Positions 26,121 through 35,652 are shown, counted from the first letter of the stretch. The stretch: 64,000 bases of DNA from Acidovorax sp. DW039 (GCF_037101375.1 NZ_AP029019.1:3329001-3393000); one strand, 5' to 3'. The notes: generated from the letters alone by a model not told the origin. Numbers and translations: made by a program.

Positions 26121-26286
26121 AGGGATGTCCTGCATAACCCTCGCGAGTCGGTGGTAGTGCGGATCGGGACAGGCCGCAAGGCGTCTTTTTGCAGCCAATA
26201 GCCCGGCTATTGGCAAGAAAAGCAACACAGCGGACGGCCCGAGGCCGCGCTATCACAGACCGCAGGGAGTTATGCAGGACATCCCT
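26121..26286. mobile_element. MITE-like palindromic element, 166 bp
   Basis: The ends are 18-bp perfect terminal inverted repeats: AGGGATGTCCTGCATAAC at 26121-26138 and its complement at 26269-26286. The inversion continues imperfectly for about 55 bp per side. The centre is a perfect palindrome with 10-bp arms GCCAATAGCC around one base (26194-26214). No ORF lies inside and I see no target duplication. It starts 6 bp past the stop of the upstream Bug gene and ends 68 bp before the next. It could be a non-autonomous transposon or a large mRNA hairpin. Confidence 0.7.
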
Positions 26287-26292
26287 GGGGCA

Positions 26293-27270
26293 TCAGTCCA
26301 CCGTGGCTCCGGTTTCCTTCACCACACGGCTCCACTTGGGCAAGTCAGACTGCACCAGCGCGGCCAGTTGGGCGGCCGTGCCCTTGAAGGGCTCGCAGCC
26401 CACCGTCGCCAGCTTGTCCACCACGTCTTTGTGCTCCAGCGTGCGGGCCACTTCGGCCTGCAGCAAAGCCACGATGGGCGCTGGCGTGCCTGCCGGGGCA
26501 AACAGGGCATACCACGGGGCCTGGCCAAAGCCTTTCAGGGTCTCGCCAATGGTGGGCGCATCGGGCAGCGCGGCCACGCGCTTTTCGTTCACCACGCCCA
26601 ACACCTTGAGCTTGCCCGCCTTGATGAAGGCAATGGCCGAAGGCAGGCTCTGCACCGACAGCGGCACCTGCCCGCCCACCACGTCCGTGGCGGCCGCCGC
26701 AGAGCCCTTGTAGGGAATGTGCTGCAGTTGAATGCCTGCGGCTTTTTGCAGCATCTCGCCAATCAGATGGTTGAGCGTGCCATTGCCAGCGGAAGCAATG
26801 GAGTACTTGCCGGGGTTGGCTTTGGCCAGGGTCACCAGTTCGGCCACGTTGTTGGCAGCAAACGATGGATGGGCCACCAGCACATAGCCCGCCGTGGCTA
26901 CCGGAGCCACAGGCGCAAAGTCCTTCACCGGGTCAAACCCCGGGTTCTTGTAAAGCGCGGGGCCAATCACATGGGCGCTGTCTGCCGTCAGCAGCAGGGT
27001 GTATCCGTCATTGCGCGCCCGTGCAGTGGCTGCGGTGGCCAGGGTTCCGCCTGCGCCAGGGCGGTTTTCCACAATCACGCTCTGGCCCAGTTGCTCGGTC
27101 AGCTTCTGCGCCACCACACGCGCAATCGCATCGTTGGCACCGCCTGCGGCCTGCGGCACCACCACGGTGATGGGTTTGGAAGGGAACTTGTCTTGCGCCA
27201 TGCCTGCTGCAGCGGCAGAGCACAACACGGCCGCGGTGAAAAGGCGGCGGGATATCGCAACATCGATCAT
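26293..27270 (-). CDS. Bug/TctC-family substrate-binding protein, second copy
   Basis: A 325-residue periplasmic binding protein with signal peptide (ISRRLFTAAVLCSAAAAGMAQD) and the Bug signatures FPSKPITVVVPQAAGGANDAI, GQSVIVENRPGAGGTLA and HIPYKGSAAAATDVVGGQV. I start it at 27270 because AAGGAG lies upstream; an ATG at 27303 is unlikely. It follows the HMG-CoA-lyase-like gene on the same strand (about 95 bp), so its ligand could be an acid activated by the CoA-transferase. Confidence 0.92.
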   Translation of the reverse strand: MIDVAISRRLFTAAVLCSAAAAGMAQDKFPSKPITVVVPQAAGGANDAIARVVAQKLTEQLGQSVIVENRPGAGGTLATAATARARNDGYTLLLTADSAHVIGPALYKNPGFDPVKDFAPVAPVATAGYVLVAHPSFAANNVAELVTLAKANPGKYSIASAGNGTLNHLIGEMLQKAAGIQLQHIPYKGSAAAATDVVGGQVPLSVQSLPSAIAFIKAGKLKVLGVVNEKRVAALPDAPTIGETLKGFGQAPWYALFAPAGTPAPIVALLQAEVARTLEHKDVVDKLATVGCEPFKGTAAQLAALVQSDLPKWSRVVKETGATVD

Positions 27271-27365
27271 GGCTTTGTCTCCTTGTTTTATCGGGGGATG
27301 CACTGAGAAATCATTTCAGGCGCAGTGGAGGGCCTGCGCGCATTCATCTTCCGTTCACCACGCAC

Positions 27366-28382
27366 TCAACGCGACAGGGCCCGTTCACGGATGGCCTCAA
27401 AGTCTGCAGGCACCGGGTGCAATGCCAGCCGGGGGCCCGCCTTGGCAATCTGGCTCGGAATGTCGTGCCCGATGAGGGCTGGCAACTGCTGGGCTGCGGC
27501 GAGCAACAGGGGCAGGTCCACCCCCGTGTCAAACCCCATCAGCGCCAGGGCATGCACCACCTCTTCGCTGCACACATTGCCGCTGGCACCCGGCGCATAA
27601 GGGCACCCCCCCAATCCACCCAGGGAAGCGTCCAGCCGGTCTGCTCCGGCGTCCAGCGCGGCCAGTGCGTTGGCCAGGCCCATGCCGCGGGTGTTGTGGA
27701 AATGCAGCGTGAACGCCACCCCAGGCCAGCGCGCACGCGCAGCCGCCGTGATCTGGTGCACCTGGCTGGGGTAGGCCATGCCCGTGGTGTCGCACAGGGT
27801 GATGCCGGGCACGCCCAGGTCCACAAACCGCTGCACCCAGGCCCACACATCTGCGGCAGGCACATCGCCCTCCATAGGGCAGCCAAATACGCAAGACAGC
27901 GACACATTCACCGCCACGCCAGCGTCTTGCGCCAGCGCCACCACCTGTGCCAGGGCGGCAAACGACTGCGCCTGCGTCATGCGCAGATTGGCCAGGTTGT
28001 GCGTGCTGCTCACCGACATGACCAGGTTGAGCTCGTCCGTGCGCGCCTCAATGGCCCGCTCCGCACCGCGCGCATTGGGCACCAGCGCGCTGTACACAGT
28101 GCCTGGGCGGCGTTCGATTTCACGCATTACGATCTCGGCATCCCGCAGGGACGGGATGGCCGTGGGCGAGGTGAAAGACGTCACCTCCACCTTGGCAAAG
28201 CCCGCAGCCGACAGTGCGTTGGCCAGCGCAATCTTCTCCTCGGTCGGCACAAACACCTTCTCCATCTGCAGGCCATCCCGCAGGCCCACTTCATGCAGAT
28301 AAACGCGGCGGCCCGCCCCTTGCCAAGGGCTGGAGTCGTTGCCCTGCGGATGGTTGTGGAGTGGCGTGTTTGGCATGTTCAT
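27366..28382 (-). CDS. Hydroxymethylglutaryl-CoA lyase-like enzyme
   Basis: A 338-residue DRE-TIM metallolyase, expected to split a 3-hydroxy-3-methylacyl-CoA into acetyl-CoA and an oxo product. Seen: EVGLRDGLQ (metal and catalytic Asp), the HFHNTRGMGLAN metal site, and the signature GGLGGCPYAPGASGNV with its Cys. The start ATG overlaps the upstream CoA-transferase stop as ATGA, so the two are probably translated together: activation then cleavage of one acid. The exact substrate (HMG, citramalate-type or other) is not decided by sequence. Confidence 0.87.
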   Translation of the reverse strand: MNMPNTPLHNHPQGNDSSPWQGAGRRVYLHEVGLRDGLQMEKVFVPTEEKIALANALSAAGFAKVEVTSFTSPTAIPSLRDAEIVMREIERRPGTVYSALVPNARGAERAIEARTDELNLVMSVSSTHNLANLRMTQAQSFAALAQVVALAQDAGVAVNVSLSCVFGCPMEGDVPAADVWAWVQRFVDLGVPGITLCDTTGMAYPSQVHQITAAARARWPGVAFTLHFHNTRGMGLANALAALDAGADRLDASLGGLGGCPYAPGASGNVCSEEVVHALALMGFDTGVDLPLLLAAAQQLPALIGHDIPSQIAKAGPRLALHPVPADFEAIRERALSR

Positions 28383-29602
28383 TGAATGACCCCCTTGCTG
28401 CGCAACAGCGCAATCTGCTCAGCGCTCAGCCCCGCCTCTGCCAGCACGGCATCCGTGTCATCGCCCAGGTGGGGTGCACTGCTGCGAATGGTGCCGGGGG
28501 TGGCCGACAGCTTGGGCACGATGCCCGGCACTTCCACGCTGTAGCCGTCGCGCGTCTGCTGGGTCAGCAGCATGTCGCGGGCGCGGTAGTGGGGGTCTTC
28601 GGCAATGTCTTTGGCGGTGTAGACCTTGCCTGCGGGCACGCGCGCGGCGGCCAGGGCGTCCAGCACCTGCTGCACCATGCGCTCTGCGCTCCAGGCACCA
28701 ATGGCGGCGTCAATCTCCTCCACCCGGGCCACGCGCCCTGCGTTGGTGGCCAGGTCTGGGGCCTGACCCAGATCACTGCGGCCAATGGCATCCATCAGCC
28801 GCTTGAAGATGCTGTCGCCATTGCCTGCCACCAGCACCCAGCCGTCCTGGCAGGGGTAGGCATTGCTGGGCGCAATGCCCGGCAGGGCGCTGCCGGCGGC
28901 TTCGCGCACGGCACCAAAGGCGCTGTACTCGGGAATCAGGCTTTCCATCACGTTGAACACCGCCTCGTGCAGCGCCACATCAATCACCTGCCCTTTGCCA
29001 CCGTTGACCTTGCGGTGGTACAGCGCAGTGAGCACGCCAATGGTGCCGTGCAAGGCCGCCAGCGTGTCGCCAATCGACACCCCCACCCGCACCGGCACAC
29101 GGCCCGGTTCGCCCGTCAGGTGGCGCAGGCCACCCATGGCCTCGCCGATGGCTCCAAAGCCTGGCAGGTCGCGGTACGGCCCTGTCTGCCCGTAGCCGGA
29201 AATGCGCAGCATCACGAGGCCAGGGTTGAGCTTGTGCAGTTCCTCGGGCGACATGCCCCAGCCTTCCAGCGTGCCAGGGCGAAAGTTCTCGACCAGCACA
29301 TCGGCCTCGGCAATCAGCTGGCGGGCGATGTCCTGGCCTTCCTTTTGGCGCAGGTCCAGCGCCACCGAGCGCTTGTTGCGCGACTGCACCTGCCACCAGA
29401 CGGAGGTGCCTTCCTTGATGAGACGCCAACCTCGCAACGGATCGCCCGCGCCCGGGGCTTCGATCTTGATCACATCGGCACCAAACTCGCCCAGCGTCTT
29501 GCCGCAAAAAGGCCCCGCAATGAGCTGCCCCATCTCGATCACCCGCACACCCTGGAGTGCGGCGGGGCTGGTGGCAAGGGATATGGGCGACGGCGTGACC
29601 AT
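28379..29602 (-). CDS. CaiB/BaiF family III CoA-transferase
   Basis: A 407-residue enzyme that moves CoA between carboxylic acids. Family features: GVRVIEMGQLIAGPFCGKTLGEFGADVIKIE at the N-terminus (shown here by its key parts GQLIAGPF and FGADVIKIE), ENFRPGTLEGWG, ISGYGQTGP, and the catalytic Asp in VSIGDTLAALHG. It is first in an operon with the lyase and possibly the Bug protein. A LysR regulator lies divergently 132 bp away and is the likely controller. Confidence 0.9.
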   Translation of the reverse strand: MVTPSPISLATSPAALQGVRVIEMGQLIAGPFCGKTLGEFGADVIKIEAPGAGDPLRGWRLIKEGTSVWWQVQSRNKRSVALDLRQKEGQDIARQLIAEADVLVENFRPGTLEGWGMSPEELHKLNPGLVMLRISGYGQTGPYRDLPGFGAIGEAMGGLRHLTGEPGRVPVRVGVSIGDTLAALHGTIGVLTALYHRKVNGGKGQVIDVALHEAVFNVMESLIPEYSAFGAVREAAGSALPGIAPSNAYPCQDGWVLVAGNGDSIFKRLMDAIGRSDLGQAPDLATNAGRVARVEEIDAAIGAWSAERMVQQVLDALAAARVPAGKVYTAKDIAEDPHYRARDMLLTQQTRDGYSVEVPGIVPKLSATPGTIRSSAPHLGDDTDAVLAEAGLSAEQIALLRSKGVIQ

Positions 29603-29691
29603 GCGGTGGGCTCTCCTGCAAATGAATTCCGAAATCTGTGGGCCGCATCATCCGCACATCGCCCCAAGGCGCAAAACGCTCATGCGCGAAG

Positions 29692-29703
29692 TTGCCATCG
29701 CAA
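29692..29703. promoter_or_regulatory. Candidate LysR-type operator in the divergent promoter region
   Basis: TTGC-N4-GCAA is a 12-bp perfect dyad in the 132-bp space between the CoA-transferase and lysR genes. LysR-type sites are usually T-N11-A with dyad symmetry, so this is a near fit only. It lies 32 bp before the lysR ATG. Confidence 0.35.
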
Positions 29704-29734
29704 ACCGGCATGGCACAGTTACGATCTGCACACC

Positions 29735-30634
29735 ATGAAACTCGATCCCCTCTCCTTGCGCCTGTTTGTGGCCGTGATGGAAGAAAGCACGATTGCCGCC
29801 GCGGCTGAGCGCGAGCACATTGCAGCCTCGGCCGTCAGCCGCCGCCTGGCGGATCTGGAAGAAGCCCTGCATGTCGAGCTTTTCACGCGTAGCAACCGGG
29901 GCACCACCCCTACCGCCGCGGCCTTTGCACTGCTGCATCTGGCGCGTGGCGTGCTCAATGACCTGGACGGCATTGCCAGCCAGATGCGCGAGTACGGCAG
30001 CGGCGTGCGCGGCCATGTGCGGGTGGTGGCCAACATCTCGGCCATCACGCAGTTTCTGCCCGCGCAGCTGCAGAGCTTCATGGCGCTGCACCCGCAGGTG
30101 GATGTGCGACTGCAGGAGCAGATCAGCACCGCCATTGCGACCTCGGTCGCCGAAAACGCGGCCGACATTGGCATCCTGAACGACGGGGACTACGGAGATC
30201 GGGTAGTGCTGCTGCCCTACCGCACCGACGAGCTGGTGCTGGTGATACCGGCTGACCACCCCCTAGCCCGGCGCAAGGCTGTGCGCCTGGGCGAAGCCCT
30301 GGCTTACGACTTTGTGGGAGCCCATCCGGGCAGCGCCATCAACAACCAGCTGACCCAGGCAGCTGCGCAAGCGGGCCTGCCGCTGAAGCTGCGCATTCAG
30401 GTCACCAGCTACGACGCGCTGTGCCTGATGGTGAACGCAGGCCTGGGCGTGGGCGTGATGCCCCGGGGCAGCGCGGCGCTGTACAAAGGCACGCTGGCGC
30501 TGCGCTGCATCACCCTGAACGAGCCCTGGGCGCACCGGCACCTCAAGCTCTGCGTGCGCTCGCAAGAATCTCTCTCCAGCGTGGGGCGCCTACTGGTGGA
30601 CCACCTGCGCACCCCGGCAGAGGCTGCGGCATGA
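29735..30634 (+). CDS. LysR-family transcriptional regulator
   Basis: A 299-residue regulator. The N-terminal helix-turn-helix (about residues 3-62, with STIAAAAEREHIAASAVSRR) binds DNA; the C-terminal periplasmic-binding-like domain (about 90-290) senses a ligand. It is divergent from the CoA-transferase/lyase/Bug genes, the classic LysR arrangement, so it probably controls them in response to the acid they process. Its stop codon overlaps the earP start (ATGA), although the two functions are unrelated. Confidence 0.9.
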   Translation: MKLDPLSLRLFVAVMEESTIAAAAEREHIAASAVSRRLADLEEALHVELFTRSNRGTTPTAAAFALLHLARGVLNDLDGIASQMREYGSGVRGHVRVVANISAITQFLPAQLQSFMALHPQVDVRLQEQISTAIATSVAENAADIGILNDGDYGDRVVLLPYRTDELVLVIPADHPLARRKAVRLGEALAYDFVGAHPGSAINNQLTQAAAQAGLPLKLRIQVTSYDALCLMVNAGLGVGVMPRGSAALYKGTLALRCITLNEPWAHRHLKLCVRSQESLSSVGRLLVDHLRTPAEAAA

Positions 30635-31782
30635 CCCCACCATCTGCCCCGATCCCGGCCCTGCAGTGGGATGTGTTCTGCCAGGTCATCGACAACTTTG
30701 GTGACATTGGCGTGTGCTGGCGGCTGGCATCGCAACTGGCTGCGCAAGGGCAGCGCGTGCGCCTGTGGGTGGACGACGCATCAGCCCTGGCCTGGATGGC
30801 CCCGAACGGCTGCCCAGGCGTGGAGCTGCGCGACTGGCACGCCCCACCGCCCAGCCTGCAGGAGCCTGCTACCGATGTGATGGTCGAGGCCTTCGGTTGC
30901 GAGATTGCTCCTGATTTCATAGCTGCCTGCGCCCATCGTACAAGCGCTGGAGCCCCAAAACCCGTGTGGATCAATCTGGAGTACCTGTCGGCCGAGAGCT
31001 ACGTGGAGCGCAACCACAAGCTGCCTTCGCTCATCCTGTCCGGCCCCGCGCAGGGGTGGACGCGCTGGTTCTTCTACCCAGGCTTTACCCCGGCCACAGG
31101 GGGGCTGCTGCGCGAGGTGGATTTGATGGACCGATGCCAGGAGTTTGATGCGCCCACCTGGCGCAGTCAGCACCTGCACAAGAATGGCGACCTGGGCCGC
31201 CAGGCCCGCTGGATGTCCCTGTTCTGCTACGAGCCCCCCGCCCTGCCCCAGTGGCTACGCCTGTGCGAGAGCGCCCCCGTGCCCACGCACCTGCTGGTAG
31301 CCCCGGGGCGCCCCACCCAGGCAGTGCAGGCAGCGCTCGACCCACCTGCGGGCTTTTCAGATCAAAATGACCTGCAAGCCTTATCTGACAAGCGCGGGCA
31401 GCTATACATTTCATACCGCCCGCACTGCCCCCAATCGGCCTTTGACGAACTGCTGTGGGCCTGCGACTTCAATGCCGTGCGGGGCGAAGATTCGCTGGTG
31501 CGTGCGCTGTGGGCCGGCAAGGCTCTGGTGTGGCACATCTATCCGCAGGACGACAACGCCCACCATGCCAAGCTGCATGCGTTTCTGGACTGGCTGCAGG
31601 CCCCTGCATCGCTGCGGCAGTTTCACTGCACCTGGAACGGCCTTGACGAGGCCCCTCTGCAGTGGCCGGACGACGCCACCCTGGGCGAGTGGACGGCCTG
31701 CGTGCAGGCCGCCAGGGCGCGGTTGCTGACGCAAGACAAGCTTGTGGCGCAACTTTTGGGCTTTGTATTGGAAAAACGGTAA
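30631..31782 (+). CDS. earP: EF-P arginine rhamnosyltransferase EarP
   Basis: A 383-residue GT-B-type enzyme that transfers rhamnose from dTDP-rhamnose to Arg32 of EF-P, activating EF-P for polyproline translation. Conserved parts include [43 protein letters not shown] middle sequence and the nucleotide-sugar region [26 protein letters not shown]. efp lies 139 bp downstream. Two dispersed-repeat copies lie in frame (about 30905-30955 and 31355-31412), one encoding [14 protein letters not shown] in a probable loop. Confidence 0.93.
   Translation: MTPPSAPIPALQWDVFCQVIDNFGDIGVCWRLASQLAAQGQRVRLWVDDASALAWMAPNGCPGVELRDWHAPPPSLQEPATDVMVEAFGCEIAPDFIAACAHRTSAGAPKPVWINLEYLSAESYVERNHKLPSLILSGPAQGWTRWFFYPGFTPATGGLLREVDLMDRCQEFDAPTWRSQHLHKNGDLGRQARWMSLFCYEPPALPQWLRLCESAPVPTHLLVAPGRPTQAVQAALDPPAGFSDQNDLQALSDKRGQLYISYRPHCPQSAFDELLWACDFNAVRGEDSLVRALWAGKALVWHIYPQDDNAHHAKLHAFLDWLQAPASLRQFHCTWNGLDEAPLQWPDDATLGEWTACVQAARARLLTQDKLVAQLLGFVLEKR
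30905..30955 (+). repeat. Dispersed repeat, copy 5, inside earP
   Basis: TTCATAGCTGCCTGCGCCCA, a spacer, then AAGCGCTGGAGCC; diverged from the consensus but recognisable at both ends. It is in frame and coding. Confidence 0.6.
31355..31412 (-). repeat. Possible dispersed repeat, copy 6, inside earP
   Basis: ACAAGCGCGGGCAGCTATAC, in reverse orientation, resembles the family core AAAGCGCAGGCAGCTAT. Weaker than the other copies. Confidence 0.4.
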
Positions 31783-31785
31783 AAT
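31756..31785 (+). promoter_or_regulatory. Candidate efp promoter overlapping the end of earP
   Basis: TTGGGC (31756-31761) and TAAAAT (31780-31785) with an 18-bp spacer; the -10 box contains the earP stop codon. It would give a leader of about 130 nt before efp. Confidence 0.4.
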
Positions 31786-31921
31786 CCGAGGCTTTGCGCA
31801 AATCCACCGCGGCACCCTCATGCCCGCGACCGCGCACTTCCGCCGCGGAACATGCGCCGGCAGGTGTAGCCCCACCCGGCACCCCGCCCGCATTGAGCGG
31901 CCCCAACCCAAGCAATCAGCT

Positions 31922-32476
31922 ATGAAAATCGCTCAAGAAATCCGCGCCGGCAACGTCATCATGCACGGTAAGGACCCCATGGTCGTCCTGAAGACCGAAT
32001 ACGCCCGCGGCGGCCGCGGTGCAGCCACCGTGCGCATGAAGCTCAAGAGCCTGATCGGCAACTTCGGCACCGAAAACGTGTTCAAGGCCGACGACAAGAT
32101 CGACAACGTGATCCTGGACAAGAAGGAGTGCACCTACTCCTACTTTGCCGACCCCATGTACGTGTGCATGGACACCGAATACAACCAGTACGAAGTGGAA
32201 GCCGAAAACATGGGCGACGCACTGAACTACCTGGAAGACGGCATGGCGCTGGAAGTGGTGTTCTACGACGGCAAGGCCATCTCCGTGGAACTGCCCACCA
32301 GCGTGGAGCGCGAAATCACCTGGACAGAACCCGCCGTCAAGGGCGACACCTCTGGCAAGGTCATGAAGCCTGCCAAGATCGCTACCGGCTTTGAAGTGGC
32401 TGTGCCCCTGTTCGTCTCCCAAGGCGACAAGATCGAAATCGACACACGCACTGGCGAATACCGCAAGCGCGTCTGA
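31922..32476 (+). CDS. efp: Elongation factor P (EarP type)
   Basis: A 184-residue translation factor that rescues ribosomes stalled on consecutive prolines. Three beta-barrel domains are expected. The tip loop reads YARGGRGAA, with Arg at position 32, the residue rhamnosylated by EarP, in place of the Lys of the EpmA type. That agrees with the earP gene directly upstream. C-terminal signature [17 protein letters not shown] is standard. A terminator follows at 32561. Confidence 0.97.
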   Translation: MKIAQEIRAGNVIMHGKDPMVVLKTEYARGGRGAATVRMKLKSLIGNFGTENVFKADDKIDNVILDKKECTYSYFADPMYVCMDTEYNQYEVEAENMGDALNYLEDGMALEVVFYDGKAISVELPTSVEREITWTEPAVKGDTSGKVMKPAKIATGFEVAVPLFVSQGDKIEIDTRTGEYRKRV

Positions 32477-32560
32477 TCAATAGATCATTGACACAACAGG
32501 GCTTGCCGCCCCGCCCAGCACCACCAGCAACCGCTGGCTGCCGTGGCAAAAAAGCACAAC

Positions 32561-32586
32561 AAGGAGCCCGCGTGGCTCCTTTTTTT
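32561..32586 (+). terminator. Terminator after efp
   Basis: Stem AAGGAGCC with GGCTCCTT around a 5-nt loop, then a T run to 32586. Confidence 0.88.
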
Positions 32587-32645
32587 ATCCGCTCGTCCTG
32601 CTGCCCTGCGCAACGGAGCCTGATGGAACGCAGCCGCTGGCAACA

Positions 32646-33839
32646 TTGAGGGCTTTGCTGGCGGGCGCGCTGCCCGCCGCCCTTCCAAGCCCTTGCACTG
32701 TGCAGCCCACTCAGCTCCATCAGCCCACTGAGCCCCCGGCTCTGCCCACCTTTGCCGAGCGCACCCGCGAACACCTGTACGCGATCGTGCACCGCTGGCC
32801 AGGGCATTGTCAGCCCCACGAGCAGCTGCAAGCGCCCGACCAGTCCTTGGCCGCAGATGAAAACCCTGCGGAAGTGTTGGCACTGGGGTACCTGGCGGAT
32901 CTGCGCCTGCGGTTCGTGTTCACCCAACCCGGCACCGAAGGGGTGGCGCTGGCGCGCGCCTCCGATCTTGCCCGGCTGGACCTGACACCCACCAAAGCAC
33001 TGGCCCTGGCCACCCTGCATCTGCGCCAGAAGGCCGACGGACCCACCCTGGTTCAGCAATCCAACGGCACTTTCAAGCTGCAAGCCCCGCACCACCTCTT
33101 GCTCGAAAGCCATCTGCTGGACCGAACTTTCTGGAAAGGTCTGCTTGCGCGCTTTCCGGCGGGGATGGTGCTTGCCATGCCCCGCAGGGGCTGCATGCTG
33201 CTGGCGGCGGCCGATGACACTGTCGCGCAAGGGCATTTGTTCGACGAGGCCGATGCGCTGTTTGCCGCAGCAGGCCCCCAGCGTCTGTCGGGCTGCCTGC
33301 TGCGTTTTGACCAGACAGGCTGGCGCCTGCATGTGCGGCTACCCTCCTCACTCAAACCCACACGGCGCAAGCGCAAACGCCGAAGCACCGATGCACCTCA
33401 GACAACAGGCCAGACGGAAAGGGAAAACGCCCGGCCCCACGATGCAGAGAACGCGCTACCGAGCACCCGCCGATCACCCCGGAGACTGCGCCAGGACCAG
33501 CACAGCATTGCAGACTCTCACCTGGTGACCACGGGCATGCAGCACGTTGCCGTGGCAGGGCTGCTGTTCCTGCTGGCAGCGCTGCTATGGGGTCTGGCTC
33601 CAGGGACACGAGGCCATTGGGCTCCGCTGCTGGGTTGCGCCGCTGGTGCGCTGGGTGCTGCTGGTTCCGTGCGGCTGGCCTATGGGCTCGGACGCATGCC
33701 ATCCACCGCGCTGTTGTATGCGGTGGTGTCCTTCACCCCGTTGGCCAATGTGTTGCTGTGGGCCACACTCAGCCATTCTGGCTTGAGCGGGCTGCGCGCT
33801 GCAGGCTGGCATCCGTCCTGGCGCACCCTGCTGCCCTGA
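32646..33839 (+). CDS. Uncharacterised membrane protein with DUF1444-like N-terminal half
   Basis: A 397-residue protein if TTG at 32646 is the start; GTG at 32700 is another option and neither has a clear ribosome site. Residues about 35-240 (LTPTKALALATLHLRQ, then FPAGMVLAMPRRGCMLLAA) weakly resemble DUF1444/YtpQ; I base this on pattern memory only. A basic, disordered stretch follows (KPTRRKRKRRS to about 310), then three hydrophobic helices (about 315-385). Function unknown. The order soluble domain, basic linker, membrane domain is unusual and could reflect a fusion. Confidence 0.6.
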   Translation: MRALLAGALPAALPSPCTVQPTQLHQPTEPPALPTFAERTREHLYAIVHRWPGHCQPHEQLQAPDQSLAADENPAEVLALGYLADLRLRFVFTQPGTEGVALARASDLARLDLTPTKALALATLHLRQKADGPTLVQQSNGTFKLQAPHHLLLESHLLDRTFWKGLLARFPAGMVLAMPRRGCMLLAAADDTVAQGHLFDEADALFAAAGPQRLSGCLLRFDQTGWRLHVRLPSSLKPTRRKRKRRSTDAPQTTGQTERENARPHDAENALPSTRRSPRRLRQDQHSIADSHLVTTGMQHVAVAGLLFLLAALLWGLAPGTRGHWAPLLGCAAGALGAAGSVRLAYGLGRMPSTALLYAVVSFTPLANVLLWATLSHSGLSGLRAAGWHPSWRTLLP

Positions 33840-33895
33840 GTCTGGGGCTTTTTTCAGCTGCAGAGCCCATTGATTTCAACCATCACCACATTCCC

Positions 33896-34081
33896 ATGTC
33901 CGCCTGGCTTCTTCACTTCCCCTGGGTGCTTCCCGCCTGCGCCGCAGCCGCCGGGTTGCTGACCTGGCTGTGGACACGCAAGCAGGAACACGAACCCGAA
34001 GTCAATGAACTGCTGATGGACTTCGGGACACTGATGGGGCTGGCCCTTCTTTGCTCCTACGGGCTCTTCTCGCTGCGCTAG
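33896..34081 (+). CDS. Small membrane protein, 61 residues, unknown
   Basis: MSAWLLHFPWVLPACAAAAG begins a protein with two hydrophobic helices (about 4-24 and 44-60) around a charged loop (RKQEHEPEVNELLMD). The ATG at 33896 is independent of the longer frame that overlaps the previous gene. It lies 56 bp after the previous gene and converges on rimO. I do not recognise the family; the charged loop and length argue for a real gene. Confidence 0.55.
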   Translation: MSAWLLHFPWVLPACAAAAGLLTWLWTRKQEHEPEVNELLMDFGTLMGLALLCSYGLFSLR

Positions 34082-34103
34082 CGGAAATGCCCGACGGTCT
34101 GCC

Positions 34104-35495
34104 TCAGATGGGCAAGGCCACCAGGTCATGCCCTTGCACGCCCACAATGCGTGCCTTCGTGAACTCGCCCACCTTCAAGGTCTTGCTGATCTTTTCAGGG
34201 GGCAGCAGCTGCACGGTGCCGTCGATCTCTGGCGCATCGGCATAGGTACGCCCCACGCCGCCCTTGCGCCCCATGGCGGGGGCATGGTCCACCAGTACCT
34301 GCATGGTGGCACCCACCCGGCGCTGCAGCTTGGCGATGGAGACCTCTTCAGCCACGGCCATGAAGCGGGCGCGGCGCTCCTCACGCACTTCCATCGGCAG
34401 CATGCCGGGCAGCTCGTTGGCGGCAGCGCCGTTCACATCGCTGTAGGCAAAGCAGCCAGCGCGGTCAATTTGCGCTTCGCGCAAAAAGTCCAGCAGGTGC
34501 TGGAATTCCTCTTCCGTCTCGCCAGGAAAGCCCGCAATGAAGGTGCTGCGAATGACGATCTCAGGGCAGGCTTCGCGCCAGCGCTGGATACGCTCCAGGT
34601 TCTTTTCACCACTGGCGGGGCGCTTCATGCGCTTGAGCACGTCAGGATGGCTGTGCTGGAAAGGCACGTCGAGATAAGGCAGCACATGGCCCGAGGCCAT
34701 GAGCGGAATCACCTCGTCCACACTAGGGTAAGGGTATACGTAGTGCAACCGCACCCACGCACCGTAGGGAGCTGCAATTTCGCCCAGAGTCTGCACCAGC
34801 TCCAGCATGCGGGTCTTCACCGGCTTGCCGTCCCAGAAGCCCGTGCGGTACTTCACGTCCACACCATAGGCCGAGGTGTCCTGGCTGATCACCAGCAGCT
34901 CTTTGACGCCCCCTTCAAACAAGGCCTTGGCCTCACTGAGCACATCGCCCACGGGGCGCGAGACCAGATCGCCACGCATGGAGGGGATGATGCAGAACGT
35001 GCAACGGTGGTTGCAACCTTCGCTGATCTTCAGGTAGGCATAGTGCTTGGGCGTGAGCTTGATACCCGCCACGCCAAAGCCACCGGGCACCAGGTCAACG
35101 AATGGATCGTGTGGCTTGGGCAAGTTCAAGTGAACCGCATCCATCACCTCTTGCGTGGCATGGGGGCCGGTCACAGCCAGCACGCTGGGGTGCATCTCGC
35201 GCACCAGGTTGCCGCCGCTTTCTCCAGCCCGGGCTCCCAGGCAGCCCGTGACAATCACCTTGCCATTCTCGGCCAGCGCCTCGCCAATGGTGTCCAGGCT
35301 TTCCTTGACGGCATCGTCAATGAAGCCGCAGGTGTTGACGATCACCAGATCGGCCCCCTGGAAGGTCTTGGAAGTCTCGTACCCTTCAGCGCTCAGTTGC
35401 GTGAGGATGAGTTCGGAATCGGTCAGGGCCTTGGGGCAACCCAGGCTGACAAAGCCGACTTTGGGTGTTTTGGTGGGGGCAATTGCTTCGCTCAT
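34104..35495 (-). CDS. rimO: Ribosomal protein S12 methylthiotransferase RimO
   Basis: A 463-residue radical-SAM enzyme that adds a methylthio group to an Asp of ribosomal protein S12. It has an N-terminal UPF0004 domain ([16 protein letters not shown], cysteines in [10 protein letters not shown] and VTGCLG) for one iron-sulfur cluster. The radical-SAM motif CNHRCTFC (about residue 158) holds the other, and a TRAM domain lies at the C-terminus. Length and start are typical. Confidence 0.96.
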   Translation of the reverse strand: MSEAIAPTKTPKVGFVSLGCPKALTDSELILTQLSAEGYETSKTFQGADLVIVNTCGFIDDAVKESLDTIGEALAENGKVIVTGCLGARAGESGGNLVREMHPSVLAVTGPHATQEVMDAVHLNLPKPHDPFVDLVPGGFGVAGIKLTPKHYAYLKISEGCNHRCTFCIIPSMRGDLVSRPVGDVLSEAKALFEGGVKELLVISQDTSAYGVDVKYRTGFWDGKPVKTRMLELVQTLGEIAAPYGAWVRLHYVYPYPSVDEVIPLMASGHVLPYLDVPFQHSHPDVLKRMKRPASGEKNLERIQRWREACPEIVIRSTFIAGFPGETEEEFQHLLDFLREAQIDRAGCFAYSDVNGAAANELPGMLPMEVREERRARFMAVAEEVSIAKLQRRVGATMQVLVDHAPAMGRKGGVGRTYADAPEIDGTVQLLPPEKISKTLKVGEFTKARIVGVQGHDLVALPI

Positions 35496-35652
35496 AACCG
35501 CGTATTGTCCCAGTTCCGGCCTCTGAGCGGGAGATGCCCCCTTTTATGCAGGTGCCTGCGGTCCAGCGAACCTGGGGATTCCAATAACAACGAGGCCTGC
35601 ACAACCCCGGGCGAGCCTCAGAGAACCCGCCCAGGCACACTGCATTCAGCAG

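Noticed and set aside
26121..26286. Remnant of a complete insertion sequence
   Set aside because: No transposase fragment can be read between the inverted ends in any frame; better described as MITE-like.
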